Of a stretch of 64,000 nucleotides of DNA, positions 26,450 to 36,016 are shown piece by piece. The stretch is from Fodinibius sediminis. Its GTDB lineage: Bacteria; Bacteroidota; Rhodothermia; Balneolales; Balneolaceae. The DNA lies in NCBI RefSeq assembly GCF_900182555.1, contig NZ_FXTH01000006.1, positions 186,001 through 250,000 on the forward strand. The letters run 5' to 3'. Each line of letters opens with the position of its first letter. The stretch's first letter is position 1. Made by a program: the position numbers and the translations under genes. Below the pieces are notes generated by a model. That model was given only the letters and a program-made list of their open reading frames with translations, was not told the origin of the DNA and made no database searches.

Positions 26450-26745
26450 TCCATAGAAAGAGGGCAATGAGGATATTGGCTGATATACCGTATTTGGCAA
26501 CCGGCCAATAAAGCACGATAAGCATCTGTGAAAGGACGGGTAGAGCGATACCTATTATCCACCACCAGGCAATCTTAAGAAGGTAGGTACGGCCTGCTGC
26601 TATCATCAACAAAAGAGCCGAGCAGCCAGAAGAGACCGGCGGGTTTCGATATGGGCAACCTCAGCTGTTCGATTTCTGTAAGCTGAAAGGCTTTCCCCCT
26701 GAGATGTATAAGACCGTGGAGCAGGGTAATCAGGGAATAAAAAGT
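26382..26745 (-). pseudogene. Decayed small membrane protein gene
   Basis: Translating the minus strand gives two matching pieces in different frames. The first, at about 26745-26640, contains LITLLHGLIHLRG and KAFQLTEIEQL, then ISKPAGLFWLLGSF. A one-base shift then leads to LMIAAGRTYLLKIAWWWIIG, VLSQMLIVLYWPVAKYG and a final hydrophobic helix. Together they resemble a small four-helix membrane protein family common in Bacteroidota, in which the motif is usually LHGLIHLMGFVKAF. Residues are also missing inside that motif and the first frame has a stop just upstream. The C-terminal end overlaps prs. It lies just downstream of another broken gene, so this stretch seems to be decaying. Confidence 0.6.
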
Positions 26746-26769
26746 TCAGTATAGTTGGTTGTTATGGGG

Positions 26770-27894
26770 TTATGGTGAATCTGTCTCAGACGCCATGTGC
26801 TGGAGCAGTGTGAAACTCAAAGAATCAATGCGCGCTGCATCCCGGTGACCGGATGAGATGTTGGACAATACGACGACTCCTTGTCGGTTGCCGGTATCCA
26901 GTACCATGGAAGAGCGGTAGCCGCCGGTCCCTCCATTATGCCAGAGCCACTGGCGGGTGGAACCCCGCTTGAGGATAAACCAGCCGAGAGCGATATCCAT
27001 ATGTGCATCTATGCTGAACGTCTTTAGCTACTGCAGCTGCATCGGGTGGGCTGCCGGGTTAAAATAAGTTTGCCCGAATGTTACCAGGTCTTCGGCGGTA
27101 GATAGAATAGCTCCTGCCCCCGGGAGTGCTCCCAGGTCCCAGTTTGCAGCCGGCTGCCCCCGTTTGGTTAGCCCGGTTACAAGCTGTCCTTTGACCAGGG
27201 AACGCTTTGTTGTGGTATGCCGCATCCCCAGCGGCTGAACCAGGTTCTGCTGGAGAAGGGACTCATAGGGCTGCTCTTCAACTTGGGTGAGCACATAGCC
27301 GAGCATGCCCACCCCGATATTGGAATACTGGAAAAATGTTCCCGGTTCATGTTCCGGTTCCATCTCCTTACGCATGTATTGGCGTAGTTTCTCTTCCCCA
27401 TAATTTTTGTAGGGATTGTCCATGTGCCCGAGGGATTCCCAGACAAAGCCGGGTGGAATACGAGGCAGTCCGGAAGTATGATTGGCCAGTTCTTTGAAAG
27501 TAATACGGGCGGAGCCATTAAGGGGGAAGTCCAAAAAATCCTGGATTGACTGGTTTATATACAGCCTTTCGCGGTATGCCAGGTCCGCAAGAAGGGCTGA
27601 TGTGAACACTTTCGACAGGGAGCCAATTTCAAAAGCAGCGGTGTCATTACGAATGGTCTTCAACGTGTCGTTCTTGCGTATGGCTCCGTAAAAAATGCTG
27701 TTCCTGTCGTTAATAAAAGCTATGGAAAGCTGGGTCAGGTTGGGATAGCAGCGGAGGGTACGGGCTATATTCTTTAGCTGGAGAGGAGTTATCCCCGGTC
27801 GATCCTGTAGAGTGTCAATCGCTGCTTCCGGGTTGCTCACACTGCCGCAGCCGGAAATGATGGCAACGCAAAGAATGACGAATAGTTTTCTCAT
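26770..27894 (-). pseudogene. Serine beta-lactamase-like hydrolase lipoprotein with in-frame TAG
   Basis: A 375-codon frame starting at ATG 27894 (lipoprotein signal IISGC, Cys16) is interrupted by a single TAG at 27030-27028, codon 289. Before the stop lie the catalytic SxxK (Ser92-Lys95 in GSLSKVF) and YSN (Tyr190-Asn192). After it the same frame continues with MDIALGWFI and the third motif HNGGTGG. All three active-site boxes of class C beta-lactamase/penicillin-binding-protein-like hydrolases are thus present. The TAG lies next to CTGCAG, so a CAG-to-TAG change would explain it. A truncated 288-residue product would lack the HxG box. Confidence 0.8.
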
Positions 27895-28000
27895 GGGTAT
27901 AGCCAGTACGCGTCTCATCTGTTCATTGATTCTGCCGTATCCAGGTAAAACAGGAATAATCACTCTTGCATTGCTCTTCAATAAACCTGTGAGGTAGCAT

Positions 28001-28411
28001 TTATTCGAATTCGACGATATCTGCCCGGACGGTAATTTTTACTTTGGTATACAGAATCAGGTTCAGGATGTCGGTATCGTAGCGTACATTTGTGAGCGCC
28101 AGTTTGCGGTCGGTATTCGGGCCATGGTCGCTTTCGTAGTTTGCCCACAGGTTTTCCAGTGCCTCGGCGTACAGCATGCCGCTGCCTTCCACCCGGGCGA
28201 TGGCCAGTGTAGTAGCTGCAAATCCATTGGAGTAGCTCAACCCAAGGAGGTAGGCGGCTTCCGATTCGCCTGACACGCCGGGAGCTGCAATGGTATAATT
28301 GCCCTCGTTCAGATTGACGATAGTTTGATTGGCTGAGAGAAACGCTCCGGAGCTGGTACAGCCGGCAAACAGGGCCGCGGAACACAGGAGTAGCAAGATT
28401 GGATTTTTCAT
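28001..28411 (-). CDS. DUF6567-like lipoprotein
   Basis: 136 residues. The signal peptide ends in LFAGC (Cys18). The mature part starts TSSGAFLSANQTIVNL and includes AAYLLGLSYSNG and ends in a beta-rich segment (KVKITVRADIVEFE). This pattern agrees with the DUF6567 family of small lipoproteins of Bacteroidota, whose function is unknown. The domain number is from memory and unverified. The gene stands alone between the broken hydrolase gene and a divergent membrane-protein gene. Confidence 0.78.
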   Translation of the reverse strand: MKNPILLLLCSAALFAGCTSSGAFLSANQTIVNLNEGNYTIAAPGVSGESEAAYLLGLSYSNGFAATTLAIARVEGSGMLYAEALENLWANYESDHGPNTDRKLALTNVRYDTDILNLILYTKVKITVRADIVEFE

Positions 28412-28596
28412 CAGACGCTTATTTTAATAATTGGTTATGGTTATGCCGGTAAATAGTCATTTTTCAAAATGGCAGCTGTAGGGCATTACCTGTACCAATT
28501 GTAATCGTATGTTTGTATTCCCGGCTGTGAGCAGTAGGCGATTACCTTACAACGAATTAGCAGGTATCCCTTCCCCTTCCGGTCTGACAAAGGCGT

Positions 28597-29328
28597 ATGA
28601 TGGATGGTAACTTGTATTTCAATACATCAGCGATGGGGGATTTCCCTTTTACCACAGAACAATTTCTGCAAGTGTTCCGGGAGTACAATCAGGCCATTTG
28701 GCCGGCCCAGGGGGTCGGGTATATGCTCGGGGGTGTGATCCTGTGGTTACTGGTCAACAAGAGGCGGGGATCGGCAGATACCTATATCAACAGCATTCTT
28801 GGCCTGTTTTGGATCTGGATGGGGGTGGCCTATCACATGGTTTTTTTTGCCGCCATAAATCCTGCGGCCTATATATTCGGCACCTTTTTTATGGTCCAGG
28901 GGATTGCTTTTGTGATGCTCAGTCGAAGTGAAGTAAAACTCTACTATGGATTCCACAGAGACAGCTACGGGAGTACGGGGATGCTGTTTATCCTCTACGC
29001 GATGGTTATCTATCCGGTTCTCGGCTACTTGCTGGGGCATGGTTACCCCGAATCGCCGGTGTTTGGTGTAGCCCCGTGTCCTACTACCATATTCACGTTT
29101 GGGGTGCTCCTCCAGGCCCGGGGGGGCGTGCCGCTGTGGCTGCTGGTCATACCGGCCTTCTGGTCGCTGATCGGTTTTTCCGCCGCCTTGCACCTCACGA
29201 TCTACGAGGATGTGGGACTTGTCATCGCCGGCGTGGGGGGCGTACTCATGCTGTGGTATCGCAACGGGCGACCGAACAACACTCCCGCCGCCGATCCCGG
29301 GCGAGCGGCCAAAAGTTCCAAATTATAA
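28597..29328 (+). CDS. DUF6064-like integral membrane protein
   Basis: 243 residues with about seven transmembrane helices. The N-terminal FPFTTEQFLQVFREYNQAIWPAQ and the later GVAPCPTTIFTFGVLL agree with the DUF6064 family, membrane proteins of unknown function. The family number is from memory. The start at 28597 is double ATG; a later ATG before GDFPF is possible. The C-terminal tail (Pro/Ala/Lys) is cytoplasmic by the positive-inside rule. It is followed by two further small genes on the same strand. Confidence 0.8.
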   Translation: MMDGNLYFNTSAMGDFPFTTEQFLQVFREYNQAIWPAQGVGYMLGGVILWLLVNKRRGSADTYINSILGLFWIWMGVAYHMVFFAAINPAAYIFGTFFMVQGIAFVMLSRSEVKLYYGFHRDSYGSTGMLFILYAMVIYPVLGYLLGHGYPESPVFGVAPCPTTIFTFGVLLQARGGVPLWLLVIPAFWSLIGFSAALHLTIYEDVGLVIAGVGGVLMLWYRNGRPNNTPAADPGRAAKSSKL

Positions 29329-29466
29329 GACAGGCAGAATTGTGGATACTCCACAAACGAAGGCGCTAAATCCTTACACCGCTCTTGGGGTTTGTACCCT
29401 GGAGGGGTGCAGCAGGAACTGATATTTTTGAACCTGAAAGCCGATACATCCATAGAACAGGGAGAT

Positions 29467-29634
29467 ATGACTATAAATAAAGGATGGCACAAAAAGCATC
29501 CAATGCCTGAGAAGCCAACGCTGGAACAGCGAATTGAATGGCATATTCAGCATGCGCAAAACTGCACATGCCGCGATATACCGGAAACAATCAAGGCTGA
29601 GATAGCCCGGCGTAAAACCAGCGGTCATCAGTAA
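29467..29634 (+). CDS. Small conserved hypothetical protein
   Basis: 55 residues from ATG at 29467, with GGGAG a few bases upstream; an ATG 75 bases earlier is also in frame. Soluble and rich in His and Cys: MTINKGWHKKHPMPEKPT, LEQRIEWHIQHAQNCTCR, then IPETIKAEIARRK. I recall similar small proteins in Bacteroidota, but no function is known. The CxC together with several His could bind metal (speculation). It ends seven bases before the next gene and so is likely co-transcribed with it. Confidence 0.6.
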   Translation: MTINKGWHKKHPMPEKPTLEQRIEWHIQHAQNCTCRDIPETIKAEIARRKTSGHQ

Positions 29635-29640
29635 TATACA

Positions 29641-30138
29641 ATGAAAGGACTGGAGATATATCTTATCCCGTGCGCGGTATCCAATGTCATCGGTCTGCTG
29701 ATACTTTGGGCTGCTTATAAAAAGCCAAAACTTGCAAGGGGGCTCTTTTCCCTGCTGTTTGGCTGGGCGTGTTGGTATAATTTCACTACGGCCTTTGAAT
29801 CTCCTCAAATGTATCTGGAATATGCCACTATGTCCATTCCCTTGTACAGCGACTTTATCGAGGGCTGGTTCAAAGATCATATTACGATTATGGTAAGTGC
29901 TATAGCCATCGGCCAGGGGCTTATTGCCCTTGGCATACTGCTCCAGGGCTGGTGGGTCAGGCTGGCTTGCCTGGGAATCATCATCTTTTTGATAAGTATC
30001 GCCCCGCTTGGCGTCGGTGCCGGATTTCCGTTTTCAATTACAGTCTCTGTTGCTGCCTACCGGGTTATGAGGAAGGACGACAAAGCTTTTTTGATGAAAT
30101 GGAAGCCGATGCATACATCACATGTGGATCCTTACTGA
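29641..30138 (+). CDS. Hypothetical four- to five-helix membrane protein
   Basis: 165 residues with hydrophobic helices at about 5-25, 33-50, 80-100, 105-125 and 128-140. The loop between helices two and three carries FESPQMYLEYATMSIPLYSDF. I do not recognise the family with certainty. It follows the 55-residue gene closely and is itself followed, 90 bp on, by a hydrolase gene on the same strand. Confidence 0.7.
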   Translation: MKGLEIYLIPCAVSNVIGLLILWAAYKKPKLARGLFSLLFGWACWYNFTTAFESPQMYLEYATMSIPLYSDFIEGWFKDHITIMVSAIAIGQGLIALGILLQGWWVRLACLGIIIFLISIAPLGVGAGFPFSITVSVAAYRVMRKDDKAFLMKWKPMHTSHVDPY

Positions 30139-30228
30139 ATGAGAGGAGGAGGTGATGTCAGCTTCTGGGATATTGAGCTGATACCCGGTAAATGATGGTA
30201 CATCACGGATGTGCAACAGGTGTAGAGG

Positions 30229-31299
30229 ATGGAAATAATATCGGAAGCTATGGGGAAAAAGATAGTCGGATTGGCGATGCCTACCGGGACTTTTTTGGTT
30301 CTTTTGCTGATTATATCTTCATGCAGGGGTACAACGCAGAACATTCCGGGAGACGGTGTGGCAGAGCTGCTTGCCATCGAAATTGGAGGGATGCAACAGT
30401 GGGTTTTAATCAGGGGTGCAAACAGGAACAATCCAGTTTTGCTTTGGCTTCATGGGGGACCCGGAGCCGCCCAGATGCCCATACACGATGCTTTTACCAG
30501 TGAGCTGGAAGAAGAGTATATTGTTGTTCACTGGGATCAGCGGGGAGCAGGAAAATCCAATCATCGTGGTTTTGCGGAAGAAACGATGGAGATGGCGCAA
30601 TTTGTTTTGGATGTTCATGAAGTGACGCAGTATCTGAAAAAACGGTTTGACCGCGAAAAGATCTACCTCCTGGGTCATTCCTGGGGTACCACGCTGGGAA
30701 TCCAGGCCGTCTACCGCTATCCGGGGGATTACAGGGCGTTCATCTCTGTAGCTCAAGTGGTGCACCCGCAGAGAGCCGATAAAATATCCTACCAGTGGCT
30801 GCGTAATCAGGTAGAGAAAGAGGGAGCAAAAGAAGACAGGCGAAAGCTTGCTGAACTGGGTCTTCCCCCTTTTGAGGAGCACGATCGCTATGTGAAATTT
30901 GCAAAAATGAAGGATGCCTTTGGCGGCGGGATGGATGCCCCATTTTTTAAGCTCCTCTGGAAATCGCTGGGAACCGCCATATACAGTTTTTCAGACTATA
31001 TAGCATGGCTGAAAGGCGCCAGCCGAGGCAGCGGTCCGATGTGGAACGAAACCAGAGAGATGAACCTGTTTACTGAAATTGATACACTTCAGATCCCGGT
31101 ATTCTTTTTCACCGGCGTGCACGATTATAATACGCCCTGTGTGCTGGTCAAGGAATATTATCAGTTTGTTCAAGCCCCTCGGGGCAAGGTCCTGATATCA
31201 TTCAGGCATTCCGCTCATACTCCCTTTATTGCTGAAACAGTACGGTTTAACCGAGAGGTAATACGGGTTAAGCAACAAATAGAACGGCAGCAGCCATGA
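30229..31299 (+). CDS. Alpha/beta hydrolase, prolyl-aminopeptidase-like, probable lipoprotein
   Basis: 356 residues. An N-terminal hydrophobic segment ending in ISSC (Cys32) suggests lipid anchoring. The core has the oxyanion motif HGGPG (75-79), WDQRGAGKS, and the nucleophile elbow GHSWG (Ser151). The acid residue is in TGVHDYNTP and the late His in FRHSAHTPFIAE. This set is typical of tricorn-interacting/proline iminopeptidase-type hydrolases (peptidase S33). The substrate is unknown. Its stop overlaps the start of the next gene (ATGA), so it is probably made together with an outer-membrane barrel. Confidence 0.88.
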   Translation: MEIISEAMGKKIVGLAMPTGTFLVLLLIISSCRGTTQNIPGDGVAELLAIEIGGMQQWVLIRGANRNNPVLLWLHGGPGAAQMPIHDAFTSELEEEYIVVHWDQRGAGKSNHRGFAEETMEMAQFVLDVHEVTQYLKKRFDREKIYLLGHSWGTTLGIQAVYRYPGDYRAFISVAQVVHPQRADKISYQWLRNQVEKEGAKEDRRKLAELGLPPFEEHDRYVKFAKMKDAFGGGMDAPFFKLLWKSLGTAIYSFSDYIAWLKGASRGSGPMWNETREMNLFTEIDTLQIPVFFFTGVHDYNTPCVLVKEYYQFVQAPRGKVLISFRHSAHTPFIAETVRFNREVIRVKQQIERQQP

Positions 31300-32411
31300 G
31301 AAAAATCAGGGCGATAATCCTTTTTTCCTTGTTAATGATGCTTGCAGTGTTGCAGCCTGGAAGCGCCCAGGATAGTACGGCTGTCTCAGAATCTGAATAC
31401 AAAAACAAGATTCTTCTTCTTCCGGCCATAGGATCGAGCCCGGAAACTGGATTCATGTTCGGGGCCGTTGCGGTCGCACAGTTTAAGATGGGTTCGGCTG
31501 GACTTGAAACCCGATCGTCAAGTGTCCTGGTTTCGGCGATCTATACAGTCAAAAAACAGATTCTGTTGAGCATGCTTCCCGATATTGTATGGACGGGTGA
31601 AACGTGGATAGCAAGCGGCAATTATTTTGTCAACTATTTCCCTGAGAGTTACTGGGGCGTGGGACCATCAACCGATAAAGATGATGAGGTCACGGTGCTG
31701 TATACCCAGGTGAATCTGGAACAGCAGTTATTAAGGCAGGTTGCAGCCGGATTCTTTACGGGACCTTATCTGCGCTGGTCAAAACTGTATAATCTGACAT
31801 TTGAGGATACGAAAGGAAATCGAATAGCTGTTCCCGATGTCCGGGGCGCAGAAGGAGTGGTGACTGCGGGGGGCGGATGGATCGCGAGATGGGACCGCCG
31901 CAACAGCAATATGACGCCTACCAGAAATCACTTTGTGCAAATAACGCTGCTGGGCCAGCCGGCCTGGTCGGGGAACTCTCATTACTATATGCTCTACGAG
32001 TTGGATGCACGTAAATACGTGCCCCTGAAGAAGGAGGCCAGATCCGTATTGGCGCTACAGGCTTTAATTCAGCTTCATTCCGGTTCCCCTCCATTCAGTG
32101 ATATGGCATTGTTGGGTGGTGATCGTATCAACCGGGGCTACTACCGCGGCCGGTACCGTGACCAAAATGCAGCGCAGGCACAGGCAGAGTTAAGGCAAAA
32201 TTTAAGGGGCAGACTTGGTATTGCCGTTTTTGCTGCTACAGGAGAAGTCTGGAGGCGGTTTGAAAATATCAGCTTTGCTACGTACAAATGGACGATGGGT
32301 GCAGGCCTGCGTTTGAACCTGAACAGGGAGGACCCGACAAACCTTCGGATTGATGTTGGCTTTAATAAAGAGTCGATTGGATTTTATCTGCAATTCGGAG
32401 AAGCTTTTTAA
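31296..32411 (+). CDS. Omp85/BamA-type outer-membrane barrel without POTRA domains
   Basis: 371 residues. Signal peptide ends PGSAQ (about residue 25). The rest is a barrel of alternating strands of the surface-antigen (D15) family: KILLLPAIGSSPETGFMFG at the start, GGGWIARWDRRNSNMTPTRN, then LLGGDRINRGYYRGRYRDQ, the family's conserved RGY loop, and a final strand ending in Phe. At this length there is no room for the POTRA domains of BamA, TamA or TPS proteins. Such short versions are common in Bacteroidota and have no settled role. It is coupled to the hydrolase upstream. Confidence 0.87.
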   Translation: MRKIRAIILFSLLMMLAVLQPGSAQDSTAVSESEYKNKILLLPAIGSSPETGFMFGAVAVAQFKMGSAGLETRSSSVLVSAIYTVKKQILLSMLPDIVWTGETWIASGNYFVNYFPESYWGVGPSTDKDDEVTVLYTQVNLEQQLLRQVAAGFFTGPYLRWSKLYNLTFEDTKGNRIAVPDVRGAEGVVTAGGGWIARWDRRNSNMTPTRNHFVQITLLGQPAWSGNSHYYMLYELDARKYVPLKKEARSVLALQALIQLHSGSPPFSDMALLGGDRINRGYYRGRYRDQNAAQAQAELRQNLRGRLGIAVFAATGEVWRRFENISFATYKWTMGAGLRLNLNREDPTNLRIDVGFNKESIGFYLQFGEAF

Positions 32412-32506
32412 TGTTGGGCCCGAGGCTGATCCCGGTGTAACAATAAGCTGCTGTTTTCGTGTGCCTTAGGTAAACCAGTTTCAATTTTTAAAAGGAGACG
32501 AAACAT

Positions 32507-33160
32507 ATGCACACATTGAACATCTTTTGTAGCCGGTGGTTCACAGGCATTGTCATGGTTACCGCTCTGATAGTGGCCAATCAGGCAAAGGCCCAGACGG
32601 AAATAGAGACGGCCCCTGATACACTGACCCAGACGGTCCTCATTCATCCTGTTATCGCCGATGATCATATTGTGAGCTCGGAACACACCTATAATTCAGA
32701 CCTGCGGCTCGGCGACCAGATCGCAAGAGACTTTTCCATAGCTAAAATAAATAAACACGGCATTCTGCGTCGTTTCAAAGGGCAGGGCCTTACCAATGAA
32801 GACTGGTACGGATGGCGCAAAAAGGTGTTGGCTCCTATCAGCGGGAGGATCACGAGAGTCAACCATCCCGATACGACCAACAGGCCGGGAGTGATGAACC
32901 GGGAGGCGCAGCCGGGACTGGTGTTCTTTCAACGTGCGGACAGCACCGTGGTTATTTATGCCCATGTGCGCGAGATTGAGGTCGAAGAAGGAGAACAGGT
33001 CAAGGCCGGCGAGGTTATCGGCCGGGTGGGGAATAATGGCAATTCAAGAGCTCCGCATATCCATGTGGGTGCATGGAAGGAGGAAACGCCCCTTCAGATC
33101 CAGGTGGATCTCTATGCCGAGCACCGCGACGGGCAGCCGTCCGAAAAGAGAGCAGAGTAG
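32507..33160 (+). CDS. M23-like peptidase domain protein, possibly inactive
   Basis: 217 residues with a signal peptide (ending QAKAQ, about 29). The C-terminal half is a LytM/M23 fold: KVLAPISGRITRV, HVREIEVEEGEQVKAGEVIG and GNNGNSRAPHIHVGAW. The HxH motif is present (His-Ile-His). The usual first zinc motif HxxxD upstream of the PxSGR element is not evident; instead there is NEDWYGWRKK. It may bind rather than cut peptidoglycan, or use a different ligand. AAAAGGAGACG upstream is a good ribosome site. Confidence 0.85.
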   Translation: MHTLNIFCSRWFTGIVMVTALIVANQAKAQTEIETAPDTLTQTVLIHPVIADDHIVSSEHTYNSDLRLGDQIARDFSIAKINKHGILRRFKGQGLTNEDWYGWRKKVLAPISGRITRVNHPDTTNRPGVMNREAQPGLVFFQRADSTVVIYAHVREIEVEEGEQVKAGEVIGRVGNNGNSRAPHIHVGAWKEETPLQIQVDLYAEHRDGQPSEKRAE

Positions 33161-33447
33161 TTTAATGCGAATTATCTATATATCACCTCCAGGGTTTCTT
33201 ATCCAGCCATGGAAGAGTAAGGGGATTATAGTTCCAGGGATAAGAGGCTTATTGTAATACGGATGGGCTGATGGGCTGGGAGAACAGTGTACACCTTTCC
33301 GGAAGGTCCTCGCTGTTGTTCAGACTACCGGGGCATAGGAAATATCTATGAAAACAGCCTTTTTTTGTGGAAAAAATCATGATAACTTCTCGGCGGGATT
33401 TAATGGTAGTATCCCAGTTAACATATCAATAAGATAGCTTTTTATTT

Positions 33448-35424
33448 ATGATTTCTTTCCCGAACATTTTTCCCTTCCAAAAACAGGGCATCATCATTCA
33501 TGCCTTTGCCCTTTGGCTGGTATTCTGTGCCTTGCCCGTAATGGCACAGCAGGCCGAAACCCTCGACACGATGGTTGTTTCCAGGGAGCTGGTGGTGTCT
33601 TCAAGCCGGATCCCCCAGACGGCGGCAGCTTCAGGTCGCAACTTGACGATTATACCATACAAAACCATTCAGAGTATGCCGGTACATACGGTTGATGAGG
33701 TGATTCGGTATGTATCGGGTGTTGAAGTACAGTCCCGGGGCGCTTTCGGGACCCAGTCAGACTTCAGTATCAGGGGAAGCACGTTTTCACAGGTATTGGT
33801 GATGGTGGATGGCGTACGCATCAATGATCCACTTACGGCGCATTTCAATTCCAACATCCCGGTGGCTCCCTCCGAGATCGAGCGCATCGAGGTGTTGCAC
33901 GGGCCGGCAGCCGCGCAGTATGGAGCCGATGCGGTTGGAGGGGTTATCAACATTATTACGCGCACTTTTGCTCACTCAGAAGGAGAGCAGGTGACCAGTG
34001 CGGATGCCCGAATCGGCTATGGCCAGGATGAGCTTAAGATGGGCCAGGGCGGTTTTTTTCACCGTGGTGATAACTTTCGCATAGGGGGCGGGGGCATGTG
34101 GTATCATACGCCCGGACAGTCACTGGGTGAAGGGTATAGGAATCGGTTCAGTATTGGCAATGCATCCTTGTCCGCGGGCTTTCATCTCGGGCACGGCTGG
34201 GACCTTGCAGCCCGTACGGCCTACGATGACCGGGATTTCAATGCCCGGTATTTTTATACGGTCAGTCCCTATGATGAGGCTGTCGAACGGGTTACGGCCT
34301 GGTGGAATCAGCTGCAGCTTACCCAAAAGTCCGACCGGCAGGTGACAACCCTGAAGGGATCGTTCAAGCACAATGCCGATGATTTTGTTTTCAACCCGGA
34401 GTTCCCGGCCAATCATCATACCACGAATTTGTTGAATCTTCAGCTCTATCAGTACCGATCACTGTCCTCCCGTTGGGAATGGACATATGGGGCCCAGATG
34501 AGCAATCGTTTTATCCGCAGCAACGATCGCGGACGCCATAACGACTGGCATTATGCGGGCTTTTCAATGGTTCAGTGGAAGCCCCGCGATCCGTTGACGC
34601 TGACGGGGAGTCTGCGGCTCGATCATGACGAGAATTACGGGACCGAATTGATGCCCCAGCTTAGTGCATCGTATGAAGGCAGTCGATGGATCCTTCGGGC
34701 TTCCGGGGGGCGAAGTATCCGTTCTGCCAGTTATACGGAGCGGTATATATCCAATAATCTTGAAGGACCGTTAGCGGGGGGGCGAAATATCGGGAACCCC
34801 TGGCTGAAGGCGGAGCGGTCGTGGTCAGGCGAAGCCGGGCTTGATCTGTTTCCCGTACAGAATCTGCGGTTTTCTGCTACTGGATTTATCCGGTCTTCCT
34901 CCAACCTGATTGATTACGTGCTTACGAACTCGGGCAATATCCGCAATAACGAGAACCTGATTGATGATACCGAGTACCTCTATGCCAATAACCTGAGCAG
35001 CGTACGAACAGCCGGTATAGAAACGGAACTCTCATTAAACAGGGAAGTCGGGAGCGGCTGGATCTTGAAAAGCCGCCTTGGGTACACCTTTGCCGATGCG
35101 TTGAACAAGGAAAAAATTGCTTCTAAATATATTTCCAATTACGCCCGGCACCTGGTGAACGGGATGCTGGCCTTGCAGCAGGGAGCCCTGGAGGTCGCCC
35201 TTAATGGACTCTGGAAACAGCGTGAAACAGACCGTGCCGAAGCAATAAGTGCGTATAAATCGCCGAGCTACAGCGTTTGGAATTTAAAAATAGGCTATAC
35301 CTTCTATAAAAATGTGACTCTGGGCCTGGAGGTTGATAATGTATTTGATGAACGCTACCAGGATATACTGGGCGCCCGCATGCCCGGGCGATGGGCCATG
35401 GGGACGCTGAGCTGGGAACTTTGA
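33448..35424 (+). CDS. TonB-dependent receptor, BtuB-like
   Basis: 658 residues. Signal peptide ends PVMAQQ (about 34). A TonB-box-like start (ETLDTMVVS) leads into a plug with FSIRGSTFSQVLVMVDGVR and the motif IERIEVLHGPAAAQYGADAV. A 22-strand-like barrel ends WAMGTLSWEL. There is no CarboxypepD domain, which together with the length fits the BtuB/vitamin B12 or small-chelate receptor group. I looked upstream for a cobalamin riboswitch but found none. The substrate is therefore open. Confidence 0.9.
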   Translation: MISFPNIFPFQKQGIIIHAFALWLVFCALPVMAQQAETLDTMVVSRELVVSSSRIPQTAAASGRNLTIIPYKTIQSMPVHTVDEVIRYVSGVEVQSRGAFGTQSDFSIRGSTFSQVLVMVDGVRINDPLTAHFNSNIPVAPSEIERIEVLHGPAAAQYGADAVGGVINIITRTFAHSEGEQVTSADARIGYGQDELKMGQGGFFHRGDNFRIGGGGMWYHTPGQSLGEGYRNRFSIGNASLSAGFHLGHGWDLAARTAYDDRDFNARYFYTVSPYDEAVERVTAWWNQLQLTQKSDRQVTTLKGSFKHNADDFVFNPEFPANHHTTNLLNLQLYQYRSLSSRWEWTYGAQMSNRFIRSNDRGRHNDWHYAGFSMVQWKPRDPLTLTGSLRLDHDENYGTELMPQLSASYEGSRWILRASGGRSIRSASYTERYISNNLEGPLAGGRNIGNPWLKAERSWSGEAGLDLFPVQNLRFSATGFIRSSSNLIDYVLTNSGNIRNNENLIDDTEYLYANNLSSVRTAGIETELSLNREVGSGWILKSRLGYTFADALNKEKIASKYISNYARHLVNGMLALQQGALEVALNGLWKQRETDRAEAISAYKSPSYSVWNLKIGYTFYKNVTLGLEVDNVFDERYQDILGARMPGRWAMGTLSWEL

Positions 35425-35550
35425 GACAGGACTGGAAAGAAGCAAAAGTTTTCGGCAGGTTGCCTGAGCCGGGAATCCGGATCCAGCCGACTGATATCAC
35501 CATCTTTGAACAGGACCTGGTCAGCCTGGCAGAATTTCTTGTGAAAACAG

Positions 35551-36009
35551 ATGAATCTGGAACTTAAAATACCGCCCGCTGCAGTTGCGATTGGTTTCGG
35601 TATCATAATGTGGGCGCTGCAGCAGTGGCTGCCCATGTACTGGCCGCGTGGAGGGCTGTGGTTTTGGCCGGCTGTCGTCACCGCGTCGGCCGGGGTGGTG
35701 ATGGGTATTCTGGGGCTCTTGGAGTTTTACAGGCATGCCACGACCATAAACCCGCATAAGCCTGCAAAGGCCAGTTCGCTGGTTGATTCCGGCGTCTACC
35801 GGCTGTCCAGGAACCCGATGTACCTGGCGCTGGCTTGTGTCCTGCTTTCCTGGGGCTTCTACCTGGGAAGCGCTGCAAGCTTGCTTTTGATCCCGCTGTT
35901 TGTCTGGTATATGAACCGATTTCAGATTATTCCCGAAGAACGAATCATGATTGAGAAATTCGGCGATGCCTACCGCCGTTACCAGTCGGCTGTCCGCCGC
36001 TGGATATAG
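35551..36009 (+). CDS. Isoprenylcysteine carboxyl methyltransferase-like membrane protein
   Basis: 152 residues with four transmembrane helices. The C-terminal half carries the family signature: LVDSGVYRLSRNPMYLAL, then a helix, then IPEERIMIEKFGDAYRRYQSAVRRW. This matches the ICMT/phospholipid-methyltransferase (PEMT-like) family, which uses S-adenosylmethionine at the membrane. In bacteria the substrate is rarely known. It ends eight bases from the end of a convergent thioredoxin gene. Confidence 0.88.
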   Translation: MNLELKIPPAAVAIGFGIIMWALQQWLPMYWPRGGLWFWPAVVTASAGVVMGILGLLEFYRHATTINPHKPAKASSLVDSGVYRLSRNPMYLALACVLLSWGFYLGSAASLLLIPLFVWYMNRFQIIPEERIMIEKFGDAYRRYQSAVRRWI

Positions 36010-36016
36010 GACGCTT

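Noticed and set aside
33161..33447. Possible cobalamin riboswitch before the BtuB-like receptor
   Set aside because: The conserved B12-box core and paired arms are not present in the 287 bases; only short, weak stems are seen.
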